Shown here: in pieces, positions 1 through 5,975 of the stretch | Layout: every line of letters begins with the position of its first letter | How positions within the stretch are numbered: the stretch's first letter is position 1 | DNA from: Alphaproteobacteria bacterium | GTDB taxonomy: Bacteria; Pseudomonadota; Alphaproteobacteria; UBA8366 | DNA: 7,302 bases | NCBI GenBank assembly: GCA_030743445.1 | Contig: JASLSL010000274.1 | Coordinates: 1-7,302 of the forward strand | Direction of reading: 5' to 3' | Made by a program: the position numbers and the translations under genes | Notes under the pieces: model-generated | Database searches by the model: none | What the model was told of the DNA's origin: nothing | What the model saw: the letters and a program-made list of their open reading frames with translations, nothing else

Positions 1-1
1 G

Positions 2-265
2 CCGGGCCAGGACCGCTTCCGGGAGATCTCGAGTTGCTCCAACTGCTGGGACTTCCAGGCGCGCCGCATGAACGCGCGCTATCGCCCGCAGGGCGAGAAG
101 GGGACGCGCTTCGTCCATACCCTCAACGGATCGGGCCTCGCGGTCGGCCGCACCACGATCGCGATCATGGAGAACTACCAAATGCCGGATGGCTCGATCG
201 CCGTGCCGGAGGCTCTGCAATCCTACATGGGCGGGCTCGATCGAATCCTCCCGGCGGGAGGATAA
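2..265 (+). CDS. serS: Seryl-tRNA synthetase, C-terminal 87 residues (5' end outside window)
   Basis: SerRS charges tRNA-Ser with serine in the cytoplasm through a seryl-adenylate. Only the end of the class II catalytic domain is present. Reading from base 2, the frame gives REISSCSNCWDFQARR, the segment typical of SerRS active sites, then RYRPQGEKG and the class II motif 3 region LNGSGLAVGRT with its conserved Arg, followed by ENYQ, VPEALQSYMGG and the stop TAA at 263-265. The frame is open to the left edge, so the start lies upstream; an internal ATG at 68 is not the start. The GGGAGG that probably serves surE lies at 256-261, inside the last serS codons, which suggests translational coupling. 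Nothing looks damaged. Identification is secure from motif order and from the neighbouring surE-pcm. Confidence 0.96.
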   Translation, partial: PGQDRFREISSCSNCWDFQARRMNARYRPQGEKGTRFVHTLNGSGLAVGRTTIAIMENYQMPDGSIAVPEALQSYMGGLDRILPAGG

Positions 266-271
266 ACAGCC

Positions 272-1057
272 GTGTTCGAGCCGCCGCTCGACCTCAAAGG
301 CGCGCGCATCCTGATCGCCAACGACGACGGCATCCGGGCACGCGGGTTGAAAGTTCTGGAGCAGATCGCCCGCGCATTCACCAAGGATGTCTGGGTCTTC
401 GCGCCGGAGGTCGAGCAAAGCGGTGCCGGCCATTCGCTCTCGCTGCACCGGCCGGTGCGCGCCCGGCGGATATCGGGAAAGCGTTACGCGATCGAGGGCA
501 GCCCGACCGACTGCGTCATGCTAGCGGTCACCGAGTTCATGGAGGACCGGCCGCCGGACCTGGTGTTGAGCGGCATCAACCGGGGCGCCAATCTGGGCCA
601 GGAGATCACCTATTCGGGCACCGTCGCGGCGGCGCTCGAGGCGACGCTGCTCGGCATTCCGGCGATCGCGCTGAGCCTGAAGGTTCGGCCCGACGAGCCC
701 GAGCGCTGGCGCACCGCATCCCGGCATGCACCGCGCATCATCCGAAAACTGCTCCGCCAACGCTGGCCGCGCGATGTATTCATGAACGTCAACTTCCCGA
801 ACGTGATGCCGGAAGCAATCACCGGGACGACCATCGTCGGGCAGGGTCGGCGCGAGGCGGGCTATCGGCTGCACAAGATCCCCGACCCTCGCGCGCGCGG
901 CTACTACGTGATCGGCTCGCCCAAGCAGGGGAAATATCTGGGGCGCGGCGATTCCGACTACCGGGCGACCGACCGCGGCGAGATCACCATCACGCCGCTG
1001 CATTGCGACATGACCCACCAGGGCGCGCTCAGGGCCTTGCGGAAGGCGCTGAAGTGA
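272..1057 (+). CDS. surE: 5'/3'-nucleotidase SurE
   Basis: SurE is a cytoplasmic metal-dependent phosphatase that acts on nucleoside 5'- and 3'-monophosphates, and in some species on short polyphosphate; it is linked to stationary-phase survival. The 261-residue product matches the usual family length of about 250-260. The N-terminal strand ILIANDDG (13-20) carries the metal-binding Asp18 and Asp19. EQSGAGHSLSL (48-58) carries the metal-ligand Ser50, GSPTDCV is at 76-82, and SGIN (100-103) carries the ligand Asn103. YSGTVAAALE (114-123) and VNFPN (173-177) are also family signatures. The start is GTG at 272, 10 bases after GGGAGG (256-261) and 6 bases after the serS stop. The last codon overlaps the pcm start. 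All metal-binding residues I can align to E. coli SurE are kept, so the enzyme should be active. Confidence 0.96.
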   Translation: MFEPPLDLKGARILIANDDGIRARGLKVLEQIARAFTKDVWVFAPEVEQSGAGHSLSLHRPVRARRISGKRYAIEGSPTDCVMLAVTEFMEDRPPDLVLSGINRGANLGQEITYSGTVAAALEATLLGIPAIALSLKVRPDEPERWRTASRHAPRIIRKLLRQRWPRDVFMNVNFPNVMPEAITGTTIVGQGRREAGYRLHKIPDPRARGYYVIGSPKQGKYLGRGDSDYRATDRGEITITPLHCDMTHQGALRALRKALK

Positions 1058-1701
1058 CCGTGGCGCCGGGGCAGATCCAGCTGATCATGGATTTGCGCAG
1101 CAAGGGCGTCGACGACATGGAACTGTTGTCCGCGATCGAGCGGGTGCCGCGCGAGATGTTCGTGCCCGAGACCTTCCAGGAACATGCCTACGAGGACACG
1201 GCGCTGCCGATCGGCCACGGCCAGACCGTCAGCCAGCCGAGCGTCGTCGTTCGGATGATCGAGGCGCTGGAGCTTGGCCCGCGGCTCAAGGTGCTCGAGG
1301 TCGGCACCGGCTCGGGGTACCAGACCGCGGTGCTGTCGCATCTCTGCCGCCGGGTCTACACGGTCGAGCGCCACGCGCCGCTGCTCAAGGAAGCCGAGGC
1401 GCGGCTTTACGAGCTCAGGCGGCACAACGTCACCGGGATCGCCGGCGACGGCGCCCTCGGCTGGCCCGAGCAGGCGCCGTTCCCGCGCATCATTGTCTCC
1501 GCAGCGGCGCTGGAGGTCCCGCCGACGCTGGCCGACCAGCTCGCCGAGGGCGGCATCATGGTGGCGCCGATCGGCGACGAGCGCGGGGAACAGCGAATCA
1601 TCCGTGTCAGACGCGGCGCGGACGGGTTCGAGACCGAGGATCTCGGCGCGGTCCGATTCGTACCGTTGATGCCGGGTACCGGGGCCGAGGCCGAGCGGTG
1701 A
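1054..1701 (+). CDS. pcm: Protein-L-isoaspartate(D-aspartate) O-methyltransferase
   Basis: PCMT uses S-adenosylmethionine to methylate isoaspartyl residues in aged proteins, starting their conversion back to normal aspartyl residues. The 215-residue product has the family layout. The N-terminal part contains RVPREMFVP (30-38), then YEDTALPIGHGQTVSQP (46-62) with the conserved substrate-site Ser60, and then the SAM-binding glycine loop VLEVGTGSGYQT (80-91). The C-terminal part includes the RFVPL block. The start is taken as GTG 1054, which overlaps the surE stop (GTGA) and has GGAAGG at 1041-1046 with a 7-base gap. A second GTG at 1060 is the alternative and would shorten the protein by two residues. 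The frame stays open far upstream through surE and serS, but that part has no recognisable protein and is a shadow. The surE-pcm pairing is also found in E. coli. Confidence 0.95.
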   Translation: MTVAPGQIQLIMDLRSKGVDDMELLSAIERVPREMFVPETFQEHAYEDTALPIGHGQTVSQPSVVVRMIEALELGPRLKVLEVGTGSGYQTAVLSHLCRRVYTVERHAPLLKEAEARLYELRRHNVTGIAGDGALGWPEQAPFPRIIVSAAALEVPPTLADQLAEGGIMVAPIGDERGEQRIIRVRRGADGFETEDLGAVRFVPLMPGTGAEAER

Positions 1702-1730
1702 TTGTCGCTCCCGGCGGGGGCAATTAGACT
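1702..1730 (+). promoter_or_regulatory. Possible promoter for the NlpD-like gene, giving a nearly leaderless mRNA
   Basis: Directly after the pcm stop there is TTGTCG (1702-1707), a 17-base spacer, and TAGACT (1725-1730). Each hexamer matches 4 of 6 consensus sigma-70 positions. The ATG of the next gene begins only 7 bases after TAGACT, so a transcript from here would begin at or within a base or two of the start codon. No Shine-Dalgarno lies at a useful distance: the only purine run, GGGGG, ends 18 bases before the ATG. Promoter matches of this quality do occur by chance, so the call rests mainly on the spacing and the missing ribosome site. Confidence 0.4.
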
Positions 1731-1737
1731 CTGCGCC

Positions 1738-2703
1738 ATGGCGCACCGTTTCCCGACGACGGTTCGGATGGTCTTGCTCACCTTGCTCGCCGCATGGCTC
1801 GCGGGTTGCGGCGGGTTCGGCTCGTCGGCGCGCGTCACGATCTACGAGGACCGCCAGCGTCCCTCGGACCGGGTGCCGATGCGCGCCTATTCACGGATCC
1901 CAAGGAGCGGCCTGCACACGGTTCTGCGCGACGACACCGTGCATACGATCTCGCGCCGCTATGGCGTCCCGGTGCGGGCGATCATCGAGGCCAATGGCTT
2001 GCGCGCACCCTATCGCCTGGTCGTCGGGCGGAAAATCCGGCTGCCGGCGACCCGAGGCCATACGGTCGCGCGCGGCGACACGGTCTACGGCATCGCCCGG
2101 CGCTACGGGGTCGGGATGAGCGCTCTGGTGCGGCTCAACGGGATAAAAAAGCCCTACACCATTTTGGTCGGCCAGCGCCTGCGCCTACCGGTGAAGATCG
2201 CGGCCCGACAAACGGCGGGGGAGGAGAGATCGCAACAACGGACTTCTTCGCGGCAACGGGTCGCGCGGGCTCCCGTGCCGGAGCTCAGGCCGCCGCCGCG
2301 CAAGGGCAAGGGATTCCTCTGGCCGGTTCGGGGCCGAGTGCTGTCGGGCTTCGGCCCGATGGGCAAGGGATTGCACAACGACGGCATCAACCTCGCGGCC
2401 CCGCGTGGCGCGCCGGTCCGGGCGGCCGAGAACGGCGTCGTCGCCTATTCGGGTAACGAGCTTCGCGGCTTCGGCAACCTGGTGCTGGTCAAGCATTCGG
2501 GCGGCGTGATGACGGCCTATGCACACAACGGAAAGCTTTTGGTGTCGCGCGGCGATCGGGTCGAGCGTGGCCAGACCATCGCCCGTGTCGGCAGCACCGG
2601 CAACGTCGCCACACCGCAGCTGCATTTCGAGGTCAGGCGCGGCCGGCGCGCGGTCGATCCGACGCGATACTTGCAGCGCCAGACCTCGCGGCGGGCGGGA
2701 TAG
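1738..2703 (+). CDS. nlpD: NlpD-like lipoprotein with two LysM domains and a degenerate LytM (M23) domain
   Basis: This is a probable envelope lipoprotein that binds peptidoglycan and, by analogy with E. coli NlpD, activates amidases during cell separation. The 321-residue product starts with a lipoprotein signal: basic residues up to Arg10, hydrophobic 11-22, and lipobox LAGC with Cys24. LysM repeats lie at about 60-103 and 108-151, each ending in a VGRKIRLP- or VGQRLRLP-like segment. A basic, proline-rich linker (about 152-192) leads to the LytM domain (about 195-312). In active M23 enzymes the metal site is HxxxD plus the last His of HxH. Here the aligned residues are Asn214, Asn218 and His296, and the first His of HxH is Gln294; His263 in YAHN is kept. 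It is therefore probably not a peptidase. The start is ATG 1738; TTG 1702 would put 12 extra residues before the signal peptide. The surE-pcm-nlpD order supports the name. Confidence 0.87.
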   Translation: MAHRFPTTVRMVLLTLLAAWLAGCGGFGSSARVTIYEDRQRPSDRVPMRAYSRIPRSGLHTVLRDDTVHTISRRYGVPVRAIIEANGLRAPYRLVVGRKIRLPATRGHTVARGDTVYGIARRYGVGMSALVRLNGIKKPYTILVGQRLRLPVKIAARQTAGEERSQQRTSSRQRVARAPVPELRPPPRKGKGFLWPVRGRVLSGFGPMGKGLHNDGINLAAPRGAPVRAAENGVVAYSGNELRGFGNLVLVKHSGGVMTAYAHNGKLLVSRGDRVERGQTIARVGSTGNVATPQLHFEVRRGRRAVDPTRYLQRQTSRRAG

Positions 2704-2750
2704 TCGAGCTTTTGGTTCCACGTCAGGCAACGGAATGGCCTAGCGGCCAT

Positions 2751-2853
2751 CCCCCCTCTCTAGCCCTCCCCCTCGTTTGGGGGAGGGGAAATTGAGAGCG
2801 GAATCAAAAAATTATCCCCTCCCCCTTGAAGGGGGAGGGTTAGGGTGGGGGTG
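2751..2853. repeat. GC-rich imperfect palindromic element with two hairpins
   Basis: Two strong inverted repeats sit side by side in the convergent gap. In the first, CCCTCCCCC (2764-2772) pairs with GGGGGAGGG (2779-2787) across a 6-base loop. In the second, CCCTCCCCCTT (2817-2827) pairs with AAGGGGGAGGG (2829-2839) around one central base. The whole is itself an imperfect inverted repeat: the left arm (2751-2772) is roughly complementary to the right arm (2831-2853), and 2779-2789 is exactly complementary to 2815-2825, so a long stem or cruciform is also possible. The middle is AT-rich (2789-2815). From general knowledge, very similar C/G-rich palindromes occur as dispersed intergenic repeats in many alphaproteobacterial genomes. 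Copy number cannot be seen here, and no clear target-site duplication flanks it. Confidence 0.75.
2806..2839 (-). terminator. Possible intrinsic terminator for the DUF815 ATPase gene
   Basis: Read on the minus strand, the 9 to 11-bp stem at 2817-2839 is followed after five bases by six T residues (2811 down to 2806). This is the layout of a Rho-independent terminator and lies about 70 bases beyond the stop of the minus-strand gene. The five-base gap between stem and T-run is longer than ideal. On the plus strand neither hairpin is followed by a T-run, so termination of the lipoprotein transcript is not explained by it. The hairpin is also part of the repeat element, so it may be incidental. 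Confidence 0.42.
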
Positions 2854-2909
2854 ACACTGAACAGAACCTCATGCCGGGCCTGTCGCGAGCAGGCAGGCTA
2901 AAAAGCAAG

Positions 2910-3767
2910 CTAGTCCAGGGGTTTGCCGAGCTTGCCGGCGAGGTCCTGGATGAACTGCCAGGCGACGCGGCCCGAGCGCGCGCCGCGAGTCATCGACCAC
3001 TCGATCGCCCGCGGCTTCCACTCGGCTTCCTCGACCCCTAGCTTGTAGAACTCGATATAGCCCGCGAGCATTTCGAGATAGGTGTCCTGATTGCAATTGT
3101 GGAAACCGAGCCAGAGGCCGAACCGGTCCGAGAGCGAGACCTTCTCGTCGACCGATTCCGAGGGGTTGATCGCGGTCGAGCGCTCGTTCTCGATCATGTC
3201 GCGCGGCATCAGGTGGCGGCGGTTCGAGGTCGCGTAGAAGATCACGTTCGGCGGGCGGCCCTCGATCCCACCTTCGAGCACCGCTTTCAAGGACTTGAAG
3301 CTGGTGTCTTCAGTCCCGAACGAAAGATCGTCGCAGAACAGTATGCAGGGACGGTCGGAATCACGCAGAAGCGATAACAACTGCGGCAGGGTCGGGATGT
3401 CCTCGCGGTGGATTTCGACCAGCGCCAGGCCGGCGCCGGCGCCGTTGTTGACCTCCGCGTGCACCGCCTTGACCAGCGAGCTCTTGCCGGTGCCTCTGGC
3501 GCCCCACAGCAGCGCGTTGTTGGCCGGCAGCCCCTGGGCGAACAGCCTGGTGTTCTCGAGCAGGGTCTCGCGTTGCTGGTCGATCCCCTTCAAAAGACCG
3601 ATATCCAGCCGATTGACCGACGCGATCGGCTCGAGCCAGCCGGAATCCGCATGCCAGACATAGGCCTCCGCTGCCTCCAAGTCGTTCGCCTGACCGGCGG
3701 CCGGCGCGAAGCGCTCAAGCGAGCGTGCGATCCGCTCCAGCATTTCCAGCATCTTGCCGTCGCTCAT
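2910..3767 (-). CDS. DUF815-family P-loop ATPase of unknown role
   Basis: This is a predicted cytoplasmic AAA-type ATPase of the DUF815 family (PF05673); its substrate and pathway are not known to me. The 285-residue product has an N-terminal region (1-60) without recognised motifs. It then has the Walker A loop GARGTGKSS (89-97, Lys95), the Walker B strand ILFCDDLSF (142-150, with Asp146 and Asp147), a sensor-1-like strand FYATSNRRHL with Asn182, and SLSDRFGLWLGF (211-222), where Arg215 is a candidate arginine finger. The C-terminal GARSGRVAWQF probably belongs to the lid. The start is ATG at 3767-3765, preceded by AGGAA (3779-3775) with a 7-base gap. An ATG at 3812 is rejected: it has no ribosome site and lies upstream of the likely transcription start. 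The gene is convergent with the lipoprotein gene and divergent from yajC, so it is probably a separate transcription unit. Confidence 0.9.
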   Translation of the reverse strand: MSDGKMLEMLERIARSLERFAPAAGQANDLEAAEAYVWHADSGWLEPIASVNRLDIGLLKGIDQQRETLLENTRLFAQGLPANNALLWGARGTGKSSLVKAVHAEVNNGAGAGLALVEIHREDIPTLPQLLSLLRDSDRPCILFCDDLSFGTEDTSFKSLKAVLEGGIEGRPPNVIFYATSNRRHLMPRDMIENERSTAINPSESVDEKVSLSDRFGLWLGFHNCNQDTYLEMLAGYIEFYKLGVEEAEWKPRAIEWSMTRGARSGRVAWQFIQDLAGKLGKPLD

Positions 3768-3799
3768 TGGCAAATTCCTGTTGGACCAAGGCGCGGCGG

Positions 3800-3828
3800 A
3801 CCGTACCGGCATGCCGAAAATTCGTCAA
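3800..3828 (-). promoter_or_regulatory. Possible sigma-70 promoter for the DUF815 ATPase gene
   Basis: On the minus strand TTGACG (3828-3823) matches the -35 consensus at 5 of 6 positions. A 17-base spacer follows, then TACGGT (3805-3800), which matches the -10 consensus at 3 of 6. Transcription would start near 3793, about 25 bases before the chosen ATG at 3767 and downstream of the alternative ATG at 3812. The strong -35 and exact spacing support the call; the poor -10 weakens it. Confidence 0.4.
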
Positions 3829-3857
3829 TCACCCAGCGCCTTAAGCCTTTCATTCAT

Positions 3858-3885
3858 TTGTATTTACCCGGCGGGTCAGTATAGT
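3858..3885 (+). promoter_or_regulatory. Possible promoter of the yajC-secDF operon, with a small palindrome in its spacer
   Basis: TATAGT (3880-3885) matches the -10 consensus at 5 of 6 positions. A weak -35, TTGTAT (3858-3863), lies 16 bases upstream. The implied leader is about 35-40 bases. The spacer contains ACCCG-G-CGGGT (3866-3876), a perfect 11-base palindrome around one base, which would lie under RNA polymerase and could be an operator or simply chance. No other good candidate lies in this divergent gap. Confidence 0.38.
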
Positions 3886-3901
3886 CCCGCATCTGTGCGC
3901 G

Positions 3902-3922
3902 GTTGGCGCAGCCGACAGGGGG
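3902..3922 (+). promoter_or_regulatory. Small hairpin abutting the yajC ribosome binding site
   Basis: GTTGGC (3902-3907) can pair with GCCGAC (3911-3916) across a GCA triloop, using one G-U pair. The Shine-Dalgarno AGGGGG (3917-3922) begins at the next base. The hairpin does not cover the ribosome site, so an effect on translation is only possible, not shown. Confidence 0.3.
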
Positions 3923-3928
3923 TTTTAA

Positions 3929-4351
3929 ATGTTCATATCGACTGCTTGGGCCCAAGGTGGGGGCGGCGGGGGCGATTTGTTCTCCGCGCTTTTGCCGCTG
4001 GTCCTGATCTTCGCCGTCTTCTATTTCCTGCTGATCCGCCCGCAGCAGCGCAAGATGAAGCAACACCGCGAAATGCTCGCCGCCGTCCGCCGCGGCGACA
4101 AAATCATTACCGGCGGCGGCGTCTACGGCACGGTCACCAAGGTAATAAGCGATACCGAGATCAACGTCGAGATTGCCGACGGCCTCAAGGTCCGCGTGGC
4201 GCGCGGCACCGTCGCCGAGGTGCTGAAAAAGCCCGAACCCTCGAGTGGCGCCAAGAAGGACGAGAAGGCGTCGGCCGCGAACGACGGTGGCGGACAAACA
4301 TCCGGCGGCCTGTTGGGCGGCCTGTTCGGCGGTCTCCTGGGCAAGAAGTAG
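3929..4351 (+). CDS. yajC: Sec translocon accessory subunit YajC
   Basis: YajC is a small inner-membrane protein that co-purifies with SecD and SecF as an accessory to the SecYEG translocon. The 140-residue product has a short glycine-rich N-terminus (1-16), one membrane segment (about 17-36), and directly after it the family signature IRPQQRKMKQHREM (36-49). A soluble domain follows with GDKIITGGGVYGTV (56-69). The C-terminus departs from the usual pattern: a Lys/Glu/Asp/Ser-rich linker (101-125) ends in three tandem GLLG/GLFG/GLLG units and Lys-Lys, making the protein somewhat longer than the common length of about 110 residues. The start ATG is 6 bases after AGGGGG (3917-3922). It is the first gene of a yajC-secD-secF unit; 42 bases separate it from secD. 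Confidence 0.95.
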   Translation: MFISTAWAQGGGGGGDLFSALLPLVLIFAVFYFLLIRPQQRKMKQHREMLAAVRRGDKIITGGGVYGTVTKVISDTEINVEIADGLKVRVARGTVAEVLKKPEPSSGAKKDEKASAANDGGGQTSGGLLGGLFGGLLGKK

Positions 4352-4393
4352 TCCGCGCCCCATATTACGGACACGCTAGCCAAGGTTGCCCGA

Positions 4394-5962
4394 ATGCTCG
4401 ATTTCCCAACCTGGAAACGGACCCTGATCCTGGTCATCTGCGCGCTTGGCATCCTGTATGCCGGGCCGAATTTCCTGCCCGATCGGACATTCGAGGGGCT
4501 GCCCGAATGGATGCCCGGCAAGACGATCAATCTTGGCCTCGACCTCCAGGGTGGCTCGCACCTGCTGCTGGAGGTAGACACCGACGCCGTCGTCAAGGAG
4601 CGGCTGGAGAACCTGGTCGAATCGGTCCGGGTCACATTGCGTCGTGCCCGGGTCCGGTACAGCGGCCTCGGGATCGACGGCCAGAACGTGGTGTTCCGCC
4701 TGCGAGAGCCGGAGAAGATCGAGGCGATTCGCCGCCAAATCCGGAACATCGACCCGGACGTCCAGATCACCGTCGACGACTCCGCCGGATTCAATCTGGC
4801 GGTTCGCGAGCAGGCGCTTGAGGACCGGCGGGTCAACGCGGTGGAGCAGTCGATCGAGATCGTCCGCCGCCGCATCGACGAGACCGGGACCCGAGAGCCG
4901 ACGATTCAGCGTCAAGGTGACGAACGTATTATTATCCAGCTTCCCGGGGTCAAGGATCCGGAGCGGATCAAACAGCTATTGGGCAAGACAGCGAAACTGA
5001 CCTTCCATATGGTTAACATGGGACCGATGCCGGCAAGCGGGCGGGCGCCGCCCGGCACGCGCATTTTGCCGTCCGACGATATTGGATCCGACGGCAAGCC
5101 GCGGACCTATGTCGTCCGCAAGCGCGTGCGCGTCAGCGGCGATACCTTGGTCGATGCCCAGGCGACCTTCGATCAGAACAACCAGCCGGTGGTCAGCTTC
5201 CGGTTCGATTCGGTCGGCGGCCGCAAGTTTTGTAAGGTTTCGAAGGATAACGTCGGCAAACTGTTCGCGATCGTGCTCGACGGCAAGGTGATCAGTGCGC
5301 CGGTGATCCGCGAGCCGATATGCGGAGGGTCTGGACAGATTTCAGGCAGCTTTACTGTCGCTCAAGTGCAGGACCTGGCGTTGCTGCTGCGTGCCGGGGC
5401 ATTGCCGGCGCCGCTGAAGATCCTCGAGGAGCGTACGGTCGGGCCGGGTCTCGGCCGCGATTCGATCGAGGCCGGCAAGATCGCCAGCATCATCGGCGTA
5501 GTCCTGGTCGTCGTCTTCATGGTGGTCGTGTACGGCCTGTTCGGACTGATCGCGGATGCGGCGCTGTTATTCAACATCGCGCTGATCGTGGCGCTATTGT
5601 CGGGATTGCAGGCGACGCTGACGCTCCCCGGTATCGCCGGGATCGTGCTGACCATGGGCATGGCGGTCGACGCCAACGTGCTGATCTTCGAGCGCATCCG
5701 CGAGGAAATACGCTCCGGGCAAACGCTGATTTCGGCGATCGACGCGGGCTACAGGCGCGCCTTGACGACGATCATCGACTCCAACCTGACGACGCTGATC
5801 GCCGCGGTCCTGCTGTTCGTCTTCGGTTCAGGGCCGATCAAGGGCTTCGCCGTGACCTTGTCGCTCGGGATCATGACCTCGATGTTCACCGCGATCATGC
5901 TCACCCGCATGCTGATCGTGATCTGGCTGCGCCGGACCCGGCCGCAGGCCCTGCCGATTTGA
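4394..5962 (+). CDS. secD: Protein translocase subunit SecD
   Basis: SecD forms a complex with SecF and uses the proton gradient to aid late steps of protein export through SecYEG. The 522-residue product is in the shorter range seen in alphaproteobacteria, compared with 615 in E. coli. A first membrane segment (about 8-27) leads to the large periplasmic P1 region, with LGLDLQGGSHLLLEV (47-61), the EIVRRRIDETGTREP block (155-169) and a region ending in VLDGKVISAPVI (294-305). TVGPGLGRDSIEAGK (348-362) precedes five further membrane segments (about 364-510). The fourth membrane helix keeps the functionally important Asp425 in GMAVDANVLIFERIREE (422-438), equivalent to Asp519 of E. coli. Cys280 and Cys310 are the only cysteines in the periplasmic part. 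The start ATG has AAGG (4382-4385) with an 8-base gap. secF follows 13 bases after the stop. Confidence 0.97.
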   Translation: MLDFPTWKRTLILVICALGILYAGPNFLPDRTFEGLPEWMPGKTINLGLDLQGGSHLLLEVDTDAVVKERLENLVESVRVTLRRARVRYSGLGIDGQNVVFRLREPEKIEAIRRQIRNIDPDVQITVDDSAGFNLAVREQALEDRRVNAVEQSIEIVRRRIDETGTREPTIQRQGDERIIIQLPGVKDPERIKQLLGKTAKLTFHMVNMGPMPASGRAPPGTRILPSDDIGSDGKPRTYVVRKRVRVSGDTLVDAQATFDQNNQPVVSFRFDSVGGRKFCKVSKDNVGKLFAIVLDGKVISAPVIREPICGGSGQISGSFTVAQVQDLALLLRAGALPAPLKILEERTVGPGLGRDSIEAGKIASIIGVVLVVVFMVVVYGLFGLIADAALLFNIALIVALLSGLQATLTLPGIAGIVLTMGMAVDANVLIFERIREEIRSGQTLISAIDAGYRRALTTIIDSNLTTLIAAVLLFVFGSGPIKGFAVTLSLGIMTSMFTAIMLTRMLIVIWLRRTRPQALPI

Positions 5963-5975
5963 TGGAGGGCTGAGA

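Noticed and set aside
34..1053. The pcm reading frame stays open about 1 kb upstream, suggesting a much larger fused protein.
   Set aside because: The translated upstream part is Arg/Pro/Gly-rich with no family signature and overlies the clear serS and surE frames. pcm has a good GTG start with a ribosome site at 1054.
958..1746. Antisense open frame (262 codons) opposite pcm.
   Set aside because: Same reason: a shadow of a GC-rich gene, with no recognisable domain or ribosome site that I could support.
2735..2750. Short inverted repeat ATGGCCTAGCGGCCAT as a terminator of the lipoprotein gene.
   Set aside because: Only a 6-bp stem with a 4-base loop, followed by C residues rather than a T-run. 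It could be chance.
2817..2839. G-rich tracts here as a telomere-like or G-quadruplex regulatory element.
   Set aside because: The tracts are explained by the inverted-repeat arms, and no promoter or gene start lies close by to be regulated.
2878..2894. GCCTG/CAGGC inverted repeat downstream of the DUF815 gene as its terminator.
   Set aside because: A 5-bp stem with no T-run on its downstream side on the minus strand; the only T-run precedes the stem.
3768..3812. 15-residue N-terminal extension of the DUF815 ATPase from ATG 3812.
   Set aside because: No Shine-Dalgarno upstream of 3812, whereas ATG 3767 has AGGAA at 7 bases; the candidate promoter also lies downstream of 3812.
3754..4821. 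Plus-strand open frame of 355 codons spanning yajC and the start of secD.
   Set aside because: Arg/Pro/Gly-rich shadow translation overlapping two well-supported genes in other frames.
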